Of a stretch of DNA of 64,000 bases, positions 49,710 through 61,939 are shown piece by piece. The number at the start of each line of letters is the position of its first letter. Positions within the stretch are counted from its first letter, which is position 1. A model generated the notes under the pieces. That model saw only the letters and a list, made by a program, of their open reading frames with translations, searched no databases and was not told the origin of the DNA. Position numbers and translations under genes: made by a program. Source of the DNA: an uncultured Bacteroidia bacterium (lineage in GTDB: Bacteria > Bacteroidota > Bacteroidia > Bacteroidales > F082); assembly GCA_902786745.1 (NCBI GenBank), contig CADADR010000002.1, positions 186,001 through 250,000 of the forward strand. The letters run 5' to 3'.

Positions 49710-50609
49710 TTAAGCTTTTGATTCACTTTCTTTCGGTTCCACATGCACGGCCACATGGGTCTCTTCGCCATAACGCTGGCGGAGCAGGTCTTCCACCTCC
49801 GAGGCTTTGTCATGCGCTTCTTTGAGGGTTATATCGCCATCCATAAGGATGTGCATCTCAATGGCGTAATGATTGCCGATGCGTCGGGTGCGCAAGGCAT
49901 GAGGTTCGGTGACACCCGGCAGCTCCGAAACCATCCGGATGATTTCGTCTTCCACCTCATCGGGCAGCGACTGCTCCATCAGGTCACCGATGCCATTTCT
50001 GAGCAAGTCGAAGGCCACCTTGACGATGAAGGCACCCACCACAACCGAGGCAATGGGGTCAAGGATGGTCCAGCGCTCACCCAAAAAGATGGCGCCGCCG
50101 ATACCGACAGCCGTACCTATCGACGATAGGGCATCGCTACGATGGTGCCAAGCGTTGGCCTCCACAGCCTTCGAGTTCAGCTTCCTTGCCTTGATGATGG
50201 AATAACGGTACACCGCCTCCTTGAGCACTATCGAAACGACAGCCGCCCAAAAAGCCAGCATCCCAGGTGCCTCAAGCACCTCGCCATTGGCCCACCCTGC
50301 AATCTTCACTGCGCCTTTGACGATGATACTGATAGCTACCGCCATCAAGGCGACACCGATAAGCGTCAAGGCAAGGGTCTCATATTTCCCGTGGCCATAG
50401 TCGTGCGACTTGTCCTGCGGCTTATTGCTGATCTTGACAAACACCAAGACGATGATGTCAGTCACGAAATCCGACAACGAATGCGCCGCATCTGCAATCA
50501 TGGCCGAGCTGTGTCCCACGATACCCGCCACAAACTTGAAGAGCAACAGTACCACATTCACTGCCCCGCCCACGAGCGTCACCTTGTATATTTCTTTTTC
50601 CCTTTGCAT
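49710..50609 (-). CDS. Cation diffusion facilitator (zinc/iron/manganese efflux) transporter
   Basis: 299 residues; exports divalent metal in exchange for protons. Six transmembrane segments, with metal-site residues in ADAAHSLSDFVTD (HxxxD, helix 2) and AWHHRSDALSS (HxxxD, helix 5), and a C-terminal cytoplasmic domain (VSELPGVTEPHALRTRRIGNHYAIEMHILMD) of the family. The ATG at MQREKEI is preferred over an in-frame TTG four codons upstream. It has its own promoter 20 nt away and precedes the GNAT gene. Confidence 0.93.
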   Translation of the reverse strand: MQREKEIYKVTLVGGAVNVVLLLFKFVAGIVGHSSAMIADAAHSLSDFVTDIIVLVFVKISNKPQDKSHDYGHGKYETLALTLIGVALMAVAISIIVKGAVKIAGWANGEVLEAPGMLAFWAAVVSIVLKEAVYRYSIIKARKLNSKAVEANAWHHRSDALSSIGTAVGIGGAIFLGERWTILDPIASVVVGAFIVKVAFDLLRNGIGDLMEQSLPDEVEDEIIRMVSELPGVTEPHALRTRRIGNHYAIEMHILMDGDITLKEAHDKASEVEDLLRQRYGEETHVAVHVEPKESESKA

Positions 50610-50629
50610 GTCATAAATCAATCGACCTG

Positions 50630-50637
50630 CAAATGTA
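50630..50637 (-). promoter_or_regulatory. -7 promoter element for the CDF-GNAT operon
   Basis: Minus strand TACATTTG, 20 nt before the ATG. Confidence 0.65.
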
Positions 50638-50707
50638 GAGATTTATGCGCAATTAGGACGATGATTAGAAAATAAAAACACCCTGCCCTATAGAAAAAGA
50701 AAAAACC

Positions 50708-50715
50708 TATATTTG
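50708..50715 (+). promoter_or_regulatory. -7 promoter element for the GH97 gene
   Basis: TATATTTG, 45 nt before the ATG. Confidence 0.7.
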
Positions 50716-50739
50716 CAAATTCAATTCAACAAAACCTGA

Positions 50740-53052
<2,313 letters not shown>

Positions 53053-53113
53053 ATCCAGTTTTGCACGGTTTTTGCAAATACATCATACCAAACGACAAAA
53101 CAAACCTACAATC

Positions 53114-53572
53114 ATGAAGAAGATATTCACTTTTATCCTGTTGATGGCTTCCGTGATGGGAACGGCCTTCGCTCAAAACGCCTTGAATGAAAAGGGCGAC
53201 AACATCATCGGCATCTACCTTGGAACTCAAGGTGAGGATCAGTTCAAGGCCCAATTCACCAAGCAAAACGACGGCACCTACCAGTGTCAGATCATCTGGC
53301 TGGAGAAGGACCGCGACGCCAATGGCAACAAATTACTCGACGTCAAGAACCCCGACAAGAGCCTGCGCAACGTCCCCTGCGACCAAATCGTCGTTATTTC
53401 GGGACTGAAATACGACGCCGAAAAACAACGTTGGGGCGACACCAAAATCTATGACCCCCAGCGTGGCATCAAAGCGAAAGTCACTGGCGAATTCACCAAG
53501 GACGGCCAGCTGAAACTCAGAGGCTCGGTGCTGGGCATCGGCGAGAGCGTCTATTGGAAGAAAATCAAGTAA
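53114..53572 (+). CDS. DUF2147 domain exported protein
   Basis: 152 residues. Signal peptide MKKIFTFILLMASVMGTAFAQ, then one DUF2147 domain (DNIIGIYLGTQGEDQFKAQF, RNVPCDQIVVISGLKYD, KLRGSVLGIGESVYWKK), a small beta barrel common in Bacteroidetes and Proteobacteria and without assigned activity. The ATG directly before the signal peptide is used. It sits between the GH97 and thioesterase genes. Confidence 0.92.
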   Translation: MKKIFTFILLMASVMGTAFAQNALNEKGDNIIGIYLGTQGEDQFKAQFTKQNDGTYQCQIIWLEKDRDANGNKLLDVKNPDKSLRNVPCDQIVVISGLKYDAEKQRWGDTKIYDPQRGIKAKVTGEFTKDGQLKLRGSVLGIGESVYWKKIK

Positions 53573-53574
53573 AC

Positions 53575-53988
53575 ATGCCATCGATGAACCCTTACAGACA
53601 CGAAGTCAAATACTACGAATGCGACCGCATGGGCGTGACGCATCACTCCAACTATATCCGTTTCATGGAAGAAGCCCGCGTCGACTGGCTCGACCAACTG
53701 GGCTTCGGATTCGAGAAGATCGAAGCCGAGAACGTCTTCTCCCCTGTCATCTCCGTCACTTGTGAATACAAGCGTCCCACCACTTTCAAGGACGTCATCG
53801 AGATCGAAGTGAACATCAGTAAGATGACGGAGATGAAGTTTGACTTCAGCTACGTCATGCGTGTCGACGGCAAAGTGGTGTGCAATGCCCAGAGCACCCA
53901 CTGCTTCATAGAAAACAACCGCCCTGTAGCCCTCTCGAAGCGACTGCCCGAGTTCTACAAGGCGGTTGGCGAACAGCTTCAGAAATAA
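53575..53988 (+). CDS. Acyl-CoA thioesterase of the 4HBT/YbgC type
   Basis: 137 residues, hotdog fold. YECDRMGVTHHSNYIRFMEEAR near the N-terminus carries the catalytic Asp of the D-x-x-G-x-x-H motif; VSVTCEYKRPTTF-type wording follows (ISVTCEYKRPTTFKDVIEIEV). It hydrolyses thioesters such as short or hydroxybenzoyl-CoA; the exact substrate is unknown. The start lies two bases after the DUF2147 stop; a second ATG three codons in is possible. It converges with the GH3 gene with five bases between stops and no terminator. Confidence 0.92.
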   Translation: MPSMNPYRHEVKYYECDRMGVTHHSNYIRFMEEARVDWLDQLGFGFEKIEAENVFSPVISVTCEYKRPTTFKDVIEIEVNISKMTEMKFDFSYVMRVDGKVVCNAQSTHCFIENNRPVALSKRLPEFYKAVGEQLQK

Positions 53989-53993
53989 AGCCT

Positions 53994-56969
53994 TTATTCC
54001 CCTATCGGATAAGCTTCATACAGGATGTCGTGCAAAGCAGTCCTGACACCGGTCTTGACCAATTTGTTAGGATCCGGATAAGGATGCACGCGGTTCGACA
54101 GGAAGATGAAGACCGTCTTGTTGGCAGGGTCAGCCCAGACGAAAGTACCCGTAAATCCCGTATGGCCGTAGCCCTTCATCGAGCCCAGCTTCGACTCGGT
54201 GCATGAGCCTTTCTTGTCGATGGGAAGCTTGTCGAAGCCTATACCTCTACGGTTGTTATTGCTTGAGGCGAAATGCGCCTTAGTGAAATAGCGCACCGTC
54301 TGGGGCTTCAGATACTGGACACCTTCATAGGTGCCTTCGTCAAGCAGCATCTGCATGATGGCCGCCAAATCACGGGCATTGGAGAACAGTCCTGCATGGC
54401 CTGCGACGCCACCAAACATGGCTGCCGCCTGGTCGTGGACGTCGCCCCAAACCAGCTGCTGACGGAACACCGTGTCGTTTTCCGTCGGGGCAATCTGGTC
54501 ACGGGTGAAGTGATTCAAAGGCTGATAGCAGATATGCGATAGGTTCATGGGATAATAGAACTTCTCATTCAGGTAGTCTTCGATACTCTGGTTGGTGATC
54601 AGCTTCACGAGTTTAGGCATGTAATAGAAGCCCATGTCGCTATATAGGTATTTCTTCTTCCCCAAGGGCGTCTTCGAAACGGAGTCGAAGATACGGTCAG
54701 GATAGTCGCTGATAAGGAATAGGTTCTCGGCCACACGGATATTATGGTTTTCATCCATCTCGTCACTGTAGAACTCCTCCATAGGCTGCCCGTTCTCGTC
54801 CACCGTCACCTTATAGAACGGCACCCAAGCCTTCAATCCCGCCTGGTGCGTCATGATGTCGATGAGTTTCAGCTTGCCATGTGCCTTGCCCTTCAGATAC
54901 GGGAAGAAATCGGCCAAAGTCTTGTTGAGGTCAATCATCCCATCGTCATACAACTTCATGATGGCCAAGGTCGAAGCGAAAATCTTGGTGCAAGAGGCGA
55001 TGTCATACAAATCGTCAGGCTGCACCCTATGTCCACCGCCATAGGTAAAGGTGCCAAAGCACTTGTCGTACACCACGTTACCGTCTTTCATCGCCACGAT
55101 CTGACAACCCGGATAAGCCCCTTTCCTTATACCCATCTTGGCCACCGAGTCCAACTTGTAGGCCGCTCGTTCCGGCAATGGCTCAAAGGCTTTTGGGGCG
55201 GGCTTTTGCATCAAAGGGTCGACATTAGGCATAGCCTTTGAAGGCTGTTCCTTCGAAGGAAGGATATGGTTCATCTTCATTGGCGCGTCAGCCACGATGC
55301 CATCGCCACAGCTGAACTTCGTCACCGAAACCGGCAATGTGCCATGGGCTTCAAGTTCGCCAGCAAGCAGTCGCACCACAGCATCAACGGCAGGAACCTC
55401 GTCTTGGTAGGCCACCACCAAACCCTTCACACTATTGTTGATGCGGAACATATCCAAGGCGTAAGGACAGGCGAACAGGTTGAGGATCACATCGTTTTGG
55501 GCCACAAGACGGTTGAAGAACTTAACCGTCTCGGCATTGATGCCGTAATTGCTATTGGCGAACATGGAAGTCTTCTCAATGCTGACCACCACCAAATCGT
55601 AGGCCTCCAGCTTCTTCAGCCAATCAGCGGACTTGGCAGCAATGTCCTCTTTTTTCGTCACGAACGAAGTGGTGGCAAAGCCTCTTTCCGTCAAGCCGTT
55701 ATTCACATCGTTTTTGGTGTTTCCAATCGTCACAACGGCAATCTTCTTGTTGTTGGCCAATGGGATCACATCGCCTTCATTACGCAGCAACGTGATGGCC
55801 TCATCATAAAGCAGCTGACGCAGCTCGGTATAGGCGGGCTTCTTCAGGTCGGTCATCAGATTGGCAGCCGACACCGGTTTATAATGGTTGAGGCCCACAC
55901 GGTATTTGTAACGCAAGATCTTCTTACAGCTCTCCTCAAGCCTTGCAGCGGCCTGCTCGTCGCGTTCAGCTGCTGCTTTGATGGTCTTGATGGCAAAAGG
56001 CACGTTGGAAGGCAGGATCAAGACATCATTACCAGCCATAAAAGCCACGTAAGGCACGCTGTCCTGACGCACTTTCTCCGAAACGCCTTTCATGTCGAGG
56101 CCGTCGGTGAAGATCAGGCCTTCGAAGCCCATCTCTTCTTTCAGGAGGTCGGTGACCACGCCTCGTGAAAGCGAAGACGAGGTGTTCTTCACCGTTTCGA
56201 TGGCGGGGAAATACAGATGGCCTACCATGGCACCGTTGGCACCAGAGGCAATCATCTTACGGAAAGGCGCCAACTCGATGTCGCGGACCTCATCCATTGT
56301 GCGAGTCACGGTGGGCAGGGTCAGATGCGAATCGGTAGAGGTGTTGCCATGTCCAGGGAAGTGTTTCATCGTGGTTATCAAACCATTGCTCTGCATACCC
56401 AAGGCGTAGGCCGATGCCATATCCCCAACTTTTTCGGGATTCTCGCCAAAGCTGCGCATGCCGATGATGGGATTTGACGGGTTGGAATTGACGTCGGCGA
56501 CAGGGGCAAAATTCACATGGATGCCCATGCGTTGGCACTGTTCGGCCACCTGCTGTCCCATCTCATAAACGAGTTGGTCGTCAGCGATGGCGCCCAGGGT
56601 CATCTGATAAGGATAGGCCAAGGTCTTGTTCACACGCATGGCCAGACCCCACTCAGCATCGATGGAGACCATCAGTGGCGTCTGAGCCAGGGCCTGCCAT
56701 TCGTTGGTCTGCTTCACTTGAGCCTCAGCGTCGGCACGGAAGAAGCAAACACCACCGATGTTGTACTTCTTGATGTAGGTCGCCACCTCCGGAAAGAAAG
56801 GCTTGCTCGGATTGTTGGCGCGCATGCATATCAATTGGGCCACGCGCTGCTCCATGGTCAAACTGTTATACACCGAATCCACCCAGCGCGTCTCAGCATC
56901 CTGGGCAAGGCATTGACTGGCGGAAACAGCCAATAAAAATAATCCTAAAACATACTTTTTAATATTCAT
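53994..56969 (-). CDS. GH3 beta-N-acetylhexosaminidase fused to a serine beta-lactamase-like domain
   Basis: 991 residues. Signal peptide (MNIKKYVLGLFLLAVSASQCLA); GH3 domain with KHFPGHG (202-208), the Asp213-His215 general acid pair in STDSHL that marks NagZ-like enzymes, and the nucleophile Asp289 in FTDGLDMKGVS; a GH3 C-terminal alpha/beta domain to about 575; then a class C beta-lactamase/esterase-like domain with SCTK (SxxK, at about residue 660) and YSDMGFYY. This two-enzyme fusion is widespread in Bacteroidetes and probably trims amino sugars from peptidoglycan fragments or host glycans; the role of the second domain is unclear. It is the last of seven closely spaced genes. Confidence 0.92.
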   Translation of the reverse strand: MNIKKYVLGLFLLAVSASQCLAQDAETRWVDSVYNSLTMEQRVAQLICMRANNPSKPFFPEVATYIKKYNIGGVCFFRADAEAQVKQTNEWQALAQTPLMVSIDAEWGLAMRVNKTLAYPYQMTLGAIADDQLVYEMGQQVAEQCQRMGIHVNFAPVADVNSNPSNPIIGMRSFGENPEKVGDMASAYALGMQSNGLITTMKHFPGHGNTSTDSHLTLPTVTRTMDEVRDIELAPFRKMIASGANGAMVGHLYFPAIETVKNTSSSLSRGVVTDLLKEEMGFEGLIFTDGLDMKGVSEKVRQDSVPYVAFMAGNDVLILPSNVPFAIKTIKAAAERDEQAAARLEESCKKILRYKYRVGLNHYKPVSAANLMTDLKKPAYTELRQLLYDEAITLLRNEGDVIPLANNKKIAVVTIGNTKNDVNNGLTERGFATTSFVTKKEDIAAKSADWLKKLEAYDLVVVSIEKTSMFANSNYGINAETVKFFNRLVAQNDVILNLFACPYALDMFRINNSVKGLVVAYQDEVPAVDAVVRLLAGELEAHGTLPVSVTKFSCGDGIVADAPMKMNHILPSKEQPSKAMPNVDPLMQKPAPKAFEPLPERAAYKLDSVAKMGIRKGAYPGCQIVAMKDGNVVYDKCFGTFTYGGGHRVQPDDLYDIASCTKIFASTLAIMKLYDDGMIDLNKTLADFFPYLKGKAHGKLKLIDIMTHQAGLKAWVPFYKVTVDENGQPMEEFYSDEMDENHNIRVAENLFLISDYPDRIFDSVSKTPLGKKKYLYSDMGFYYMPKLVKLITNQSIEDYLNEKFYYPMNLSHICYQPLNHFTRDQIAPTENDTVFRQQLVWGDVHDQAAAMFGGVAGHAGLFSNARDLAAIMQMLLDEGTYEGVQYLKPQTVRYFTKAHFASSNNNRRGIGFDKLPIDKKGSCTESKLGSMKGYGHTGFTGTFVWADPANKTVFIFLSNRVHPYPDPNKLVKTGVRTALHDILYEAYPIGE

Positions 56970-56984
56970 ATAATTAAATTATTT

Positions 56985-57830
56985 TCAATATTTTATATTA
57001 TTTGATTTCAACCAATACTTCAACTCGTTCCAATCGTAGGGTTTGCAAACGATTTTCTTCTCCGAATCCAACAAAAACACTGTTGGCGTTGAGGTGACAT
57101 GGTAATCCAGAAACGCCTTGCTTTCCCAACGCAATTCGTCATAGAAATGGTATCCAGGAAGACGCATCTTTTTCACCGCATCGGCCACTTCACCTTGATC
57201 TTCAGCCAAGGCGAAAGTCAGCAGTTCAAAACCTGACTTCAGGTCTAAGTGTTTCCTGATTTGCTCCAGAAAATCATGGCAATACTCACAATCGGTCGAC
57301 CAAAACACCACGATAATCCACTCAGCCTTAGAGGCATACAGGTCATAGTCGCGTCCATCTATGGTAACTCCAGTATAGCCAGGTGCCTTGACGCCCACTT
57401 TCACCAATTGATAAGGCTCAGTAATCGAATCCAACCGAGCACCTTCCGATTCAGAGATGTCACCTTCCCGCAACATAGGATAATTCAACAGATAATCAAC
57501 GACTTGCGTCCTTCCCATATTGGTAAATCCTTTCAACATGAACTCCAGCACATACTCGTATACCCTCATATTGGCTTTTGACTTTTCCAAGAGGGTCGCG
57601 ATGCTCACCATCGACAGGCTGTCGAACTGTGCCATGTCATCGACAATGGTGTTCAGATACAACTCATTCACCATCCTTGCACTGAATGCATCCGACGTGA
57701 TTAAAGCCGTATCACTAAAATCCACATCGCTCCAATCCTCCATTATAGGCCTTTCTTGAGCATGCAAGTCCAGCGCCATAAAGAGGCATATCAACGAAAA
57801 AAGGATTCTATGTATAATTTTGACAACCAA
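56985..57830 (-). CDS. Exported thioredoxin-like protein with DUF5106-type N-terminus
   Basis: 281 residues. Signal peptide (IIHRILFSLICLFMALDLHAQ). The N-terminal helical region (about 40-140) resembles the DUF5106 part of Bacteroidetes TlpA-like proteins. The thioredoxin domain has the redox pair Cys181-Glu-Tyr-Cys184 (FWSTDCEYCHDF) and the cis-proline at TSTPTVFLL. It should be a periplasmic disulfide reductant or oxidase. The only plausible start is TTG, because an in-frame stop lies 11 codons upstream and no ATG or GTG precedes the signal peptide. Fourteen bases separate it from rnhB. Confidence 0.82.
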   Translation of the reverse strand: MVVKIIHRILFSLICLFMALDLHAQERPIMEDWSDVDFSDTALITSDAFSARMVNELYLNTIVDDMAQFDSLSMVSIATLLEKSKANMRVYEYVLEFMLKGFTNMGRTQVVDYLLNYPMLREGDISESEGARLDSITEPYQLVKVGVKAPGYTGVTIDGRDYDLYASKAEWIIVVFWSTDCEYCHDFLEQIRKHLDLKSGFELLTFALAEDQGEVADAVKKMRLPGYHFYDELRWESKAFLDYHVTSTPTVFLLDSEKKIVCKPYDWNELKYWLKSNNIKY

Positions 57831-57844
57831 TTTATTTAATATCG

Positions 57845-58444
57845 TTAATTAAAGTCTAACTTTAATTGTATAGCCATATTGAAAGTCATGCGATGCAACG
57901 GCGTTGTACCATAGTCGGCGATGGCCTGTTTGTGTTCGGGGGTCGGATAGCCTTTGTTCTTTTTCCAATTGTAAACGGGAAATTGCTCGTCGTATTGTTC
58001 CATCATCATATCCCTCGTGGTCTTGGCCAAAATCGACGCCGCCGCGATGGATTGGTACTTGGCGTCGCCACCCACAACACAGACGTGTTTCACCTTCTTA
58101 TAGGGATTAAAACGGTTACCATCGATAAGCAGCAACTCTGGGCGTATCTTCAGTTGGTCCAAAGCCCTATGCATGGCCAGGAAAGAAGCATTGAGGATAT
58201 TGATTTCGTCAATCTCCTGGGCGGTGACAATACCCACGCCATAAGCCAGGGCTTCTTTCATCACCAGTTCTCTCAGCTGCATCCTCTTCTTCTCCGTAAG
58301 TTGCTTTGAATCATTAAGTTCCGCATAGTCCTTGTCTTTATCCAAGATGACAGCAGCAGCCACCACGGGACCCGCCAAACATCCCCGGCCAGCCTCGTCG
58401 CAGCCCGCTTCTATCACATCCGAATAATGGGTTAGCAACGACAT
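57845..58444 (-). CDS. rnhB: Ribonuclease HII
   Basis: 199 residues; removes RNA from RNA-DNA hybrids, including single ribonucleotides. The catalytic acids are Asp16 and Glu17 in [20 protein letters not shown] and Asp108 in LLIDGNRF. The segment [20 protein letters not shown] and the terminal [12 protein letters not shown] are usual for the family. It begins three bases after the stop of the DUF6427 gene. Confidence 0.97.
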   Translation of the reverse strand: MSLLTHYSDVIEAGCDEAGRGCLAGPVVAAAVILDKDKDYAELNDSKQLTEKKRMQLRELVMKEALAYGVGIVTAQEIDEINILNASFLAMHRALDQLKIRPELLLIDGNRFNPYKKVKHVCVVGGDAKYQSIAAASILAKTTRDMMMEQYDEQFPVYNWKKNKGYPTPEHKQAIADYGTTPLHRMTFNMAIQLKLDFN

Positions 58445-58447
58445 GGC

Positions 58448-59431
58448 TTACAAGAGCTTAAAGTAATAATGGTTGGCGAAGATCAAAATCATAAACAGGA
58501 TCAGGAATAGGTTTGCCCATCCTGTATTGTTGATGTAGGAAAAGGCATAGGAGATGAGTATGGCCAACACGATGAACACCAATCCATTCCTCAAAACGTT
58601 GCTCCCCATAAACAGGAACAGTACGGCAAAAGCCGCCAGGATGTAGGTCATCGATATCTTGGTCCTCACTGCCACGGTCTTCTCAAAGTTGGCATTGCTG
58701 CTTCCGAAAAGCAGGAAGATGGTGGACACCATAAGCACAGCCAACAGCAGGATAACCTTCAGGTTAAAACCTGATACCGAGAAAGGTAGCGTGCTGAAAT
58801 AGTCACGATAGCCAGCCCAAACGGATGGCAAGTCGCCAAACAGGTATATGCAGACAAAGTAAACGAAATAGACAAACAGGAAGCCGAAAATAGGAATCAG
58901 TTGCAGCCTCAACGAGCCTTTCTTAGCCACGGGAAGCACCACAAACACCCACACTATCAAGAACATAGCGGGAAAATAGCACATGGACGCCAATGCGACA
59001 CATACACCGGTTTTCAGTAGGTTCATCTCCGGATTCTGTATCTGATAAACATCAAACAAGTTGTTGATCATCAGCAGGATAAACACCGAAGACAAAATGA
59101 AGGGATAGAACTGGGTCTGTGTCCGTGTCAAGCTCATCAATAGCAAAAACACAAAAGCACCCATGGTGCTGACCTTGCCCACGATCTGGTTTTTCACCAG
59201 CATCGCGTTGAAAAACAAGGTCTCGAGTACCAATAGCACAAACACAAGCACATGTTGCAGTATGGGTGAAAAGCCGATCAGACGGTCGATCACATTAAAC
59301 AACGGTGTCACGGGTTCATCCAATCCCATGGTCATCTTGCCCGAGATGAATGCGGGAATCCACAAGGCGATAGCCAGCAAGGCAATCACCACATACTGAA
59401 TGGCATAGCTCTGTCTGAAAAACTTTATCAT
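58448..59431 (-). CDS. DUF6427-like multi-pass membrane protein
   Basis: 327 residues, almost all in nine to ten hydrophobic segments, with short connecting loops and a conserved-looking early motif (FRQSYAIQYVVIALLAIALW, SFSPILQH-like). The composition and length match the DUF6427 family of Bacteroidetes, which often lies beside purine-synthesis genes; no biochemical role is known. It overlaps purD by four bases, so translation is coupled. Confidence 0.78.
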   Translation of the reverse strand: MIKFFRQSYAIQYVVIALLAIALWIPAFISGKMTMGLDEPVTPLFNVIDRLIGFSPILQHVLVFVLLVLETLFFNAMLVKNQIVGKVSTMGAFVFLLLMSLTRTQTQFYPFILSSVFILLMINNLFDVYQIQNPEMNLLKTGVCVALASMCYFPAMFLIVWVFVVLPVAKKGSLRLQLIPIFGFLFVYFVYFVCIYLFGDLPSVWAGYRDYFSTLPFSVSGFNLKVILLLAVLMVSTIFLLFGSSNANFEKTVAVRTKISMTYILAAFAVLFLFMGSNVLRNGLVFIVLAILISYAFSYINNTGWANLFLILFMILIFANHYYFKLL

Positions 59432-60798
59432 TGCATTCTCATCAAGTCAAGTCCAATGTCGTGGCGGTAGTTGACACCCTCAAAATGGATCTTCTCCACC
59501 TCGCGATAAGCGATACCCCTCGCCTCTTCTATCGAATCGCCATGGGCCGTCACTGCGATGACACGACCGCCAGCCGTGACCACCTTATTATCAGCATCAA
59601 ATGCCGTGCCAGCATGGAAGGCGACGACATCTTTCAAGCTGTCTAACCCGCTCATTACCATGCCTTTCTTATAGGCCTCGGGATAGCCGCCCGACACCAT
59701 CATCACCGTCACCGCGGTCTTGGCGCTCTTAGCATAATGCACCTCGTCGAGGCGCCCGTCAGCACAAGCCATGAGCAGGTCGGCAAAGTCACCCTCAATG
59801 CGGGTCATCACGGCCTCGGTCTCGGGATCGCCCATGCGAACGTTGTACTCGATGACGTAAGGATTGCCGCCATCATTCATCAATCCCAAGAAAATGAAGC
59901 CCTTATAATCGATACCTTCGGCTTTCAATCCCTTGAGCGTGGGCTTCACGATGCGTTCCTCTACCCTGTTCAGGAAGTCGGGCGTGCAGAAAGGAACCGG
60001 CGAGACGGCACCCATGCCGCCTGTGTTCAGTCCTTGGTCGCCGTCGCCAATGCGCTTGTAGTCCTTGGCTTCGGGCAACAAAACATAATGCTCGCCATCG
60101 GTCAGCACAAACACCGACACCTCGATGCCTTTCAGAAACTCCTCTATGACCACGGTGGCCGAAGCCGCACCAAATTTGCCGTCGAGCATCTTACCGAGTT
60201 CGTCTTTTGCCTCCTGTAAGTCGTTGAGAATCAGTACACCTTTTCCTGCTGCAAGACCGTCGGCCTTCAACACGTAAGGGGCTTTCACGCTCTCAAGGAA
60301 ACGGCATCCGGCCTCGACGTTGTCCTTGTTGACCTTGAAACATTTGGCCGTCGGTACGCCGTACTTCTCCATGAAGTCCTTTGCGAAAGCCTTACTGCCT
60401 TCAAGCTGTGCACCGCGCTGGTCGGGACCGATAATCTTCACGCCTTTCAGCTCGGCATCACCTTTGAAGAAATCGACGATGCCGTCCACCAGAGGTTGCT
60501 CAGGACCGACCACAACGAGGTGAATCTCCTGATTCAGGCAAAAATCCTTTACTGCCTTGAAATCAGAGGGCTTAATATTGACATTTGTACCCACCGTTGC
60601 CGTGCCAGCATTGCCTGGAGCGATGAAGACATGAGCGCCTTCGCTCTGGGCCAGCTTCCATGCCAAGGCATGTTCGCGGCCACCCGATCCGAGCACCAAA
60701 ATATTGCGTTTCACTGCGGTGATATGCTGTCCTTGAACGGCTTTCCAATCCATAGTATCTTTTTGGACTTCACCAGGATACATTACTATTTTTTCCAT
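59428..60798 (-). CDS. purD: Phosphoribosylamine-glycine ligase
   Basis: 456 residues; second step of purine synthesis, joining glycine to phosphoribosylamine with ATP. The N-domain begins NILVLGSGGREHALAWKL; the ATP-grasp part contains GLAAGKGVLIL, EEFLKGIEVSVFVLTDGEHYVLLPEAKDYKRIGDGDQGLNTGGMGA and EYNVRMGDPETEAV. The chain has about 31 residues before the usual start (most PurD proteins have about 420-430), so the true start may be an internal ATG at 60753. The first ATG lies three bases after the glycosyltransferase stop. Confidence 0.95.
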   Translation of the reverse strand: MEKIVMYPGEVQKDTMDWKAVQGQHITAVKRNILVLGSGGREHALAWKLAQSEGAHVFIAPGNAGTATVGTNVNIKPSDFKAVKDFCLNQEIHLVVVGPEQPLVDGIVDFFKGDAELKGVKIIGPDQRGAQLEGSKAFAKDFMEKYGVPTAKCFKVNKDNVEAGCRFLESVKAPYVLKADGLAAGKGVLILNDLQEAKDELGKMLDGKFGAASATVVIEEFLKGIEVSVFVLTDGEHYVLLPEAKDYKRIGDGDQGLNTGGMGAVSPVPFCTPDFLNRVEERIVKPTLKGLKAEGIDYKGFIFLGLMNDGGNPYVIEYNVRMGDPETEAVMTRIEGDFADLLMACADGRLDEVHYAKSAKTAVTVMMVSGGYPEAYKKGMVMSGLDSLKDVVAFHAGTAFDADNKVVTAGGRVIAVTAHGDSIEEARGIAYREVEKIHFEGVNYRHDIGLDLMRMQ

Positions 60799-60801
60799 AT
60801 T

Positions 60802-61926
60802 CTATTCTTTTATTGCTTGCATTAATGAATTCCAGATATCGTCGGCGGCTTTGTCCCATGAGAAGTCTTTGGCACGTTCTCTGCCCTTCTCTATAAGAGC
60901 CTCGCGCACGTTCTCGTCGAGCATCTCCGTCATGCCTTCGGCGATGGAGGCTTCGCTGAACGGGTCGACGAGTAATGCCGCATCGTCGGCCACCTCGGGC
61001 ATGGAAGTGACATTGGAGGTGATGACAGGCGTGTCGCAACGGAAAGCTTCCAAAATCGGGATGCCGAAGCCCTCGAAATACGAAACATACACCGAGGCGA
61101 GAGCCGCCGCCGTAACCAAGTGCAATTCTTCGGCACTCAGACGACCTGCAAAGACCACCTCGTCCTTGAAACGCATCTGACTGTAGGCTTGTTCTATCGG
61201 CTTCGACCACCAGCGTTTCTCACCCACAATCAGCAACTTGACGTTGGAGGGCGTCTGGCTCTTGAACAAATCGAAAGCCGTGAACAAACGCGCCAAGTTC
61301 TTGCGCGGATGCAGTGAGCCGACAAACATGAAATAAGGGTTACCGTTGGTGTATTTGGCCCTGATTCTCTCCTGTTTCTCATCGGAGATAGGTGCAAACC
61401 TCTCATTCACACCGTTATAGGCCACGTCGATCTTCTCGGGTTCGATGCCATAGCAGTCAACGATGTCCTGTTTCGAAAACTCCGATACCGTCACGATGCG
61501 TTTGGCCTTACGGGCAAACTTAGGGAAGTATTTCCTATAATGCCACAGATGTATCTTCGGCATGTCCTTGGGGAAATGCTCGAAGTTAAGGTCGTGGAAC
61601 TGCGCCACTTGTGGCACATCGGAGCGAAGGCTGAGATAGCCGTCGGGCGAGAAGAACAGGTCAGGTTGGATCTGCTTCAAGGCCTTCTTTACCGAAAACT
61701 CGAAGAACCAGATGAAGAGGAAGGGATGCCGTGCCTGAGGGAACAGCACTATGGGTTTCACATTGTCGCCAAAGACAAACATAGGGTCTGGCTCGCGGTC
61801 GAAGAGGAAATAAAACTCCACCTCTGGATGGTCCTTCACCATGCGACGCAAGGTCTCATAGGCCACCCAGCCGATGCCTTCCAGCTTGTCTTTCAGCAAC
61901 AAGCGTGTATTTACAGCGATTTTCAT
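60802..61926 (-). CDS. Glycosyltransferase family 4 (group 1) enzyme
   Basis: 374 residues with the GT-B fold. The C-terminal donor-binding part includes YFMFVGSLHPRKNLARL, AGRLSAEELHLV and the EX7E-type motif EGFGIPILEAFRCDTPVITSNVTSMPEV. The N-terminus has the acceptor-side NTRLLLKDKLEGIGWVAYE. Donor and acceptor sugars cannot be assigned. Its place between ahcY and purD suggests shared transcription rather than shared pathway. Confidence 0.9.
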   Translation of the reverse strand: MKIAVNTRLLLKDKLEGIGWVAYETLRRMVKDHPEVEFYFLFDREPDPMFVFGDNVKPIVLFPQARHPFLFIWFFEFSVKKALKQIQPDLFFSPDGYLSLRSDVPQVAQFHDLNFEHFPKDMPKIHLWHYRKYFPKFARKAKRIVTVSEFSKQDIVDCYGIEPEKIDVAYNGVNERFAPISDEKQERIRAKYTNGNPYFMFVGSLHPRKNLARLFTAFDLFKSQTPSNVKLLIVGEKRWWSKPIEQAYSQMRFKDEVVFAGRLSAEELHLVTAAALASVYVSYFEGFGIPILEAFRCDTPVITSNVTSMPEVADDAALLVDPFSEASIAEGMTEMLDENVREALIEKGRERAKDFSWDKAADDIWNSLMQAIKE

Positions 61927-61939
61927 GACGGGAGATCCA

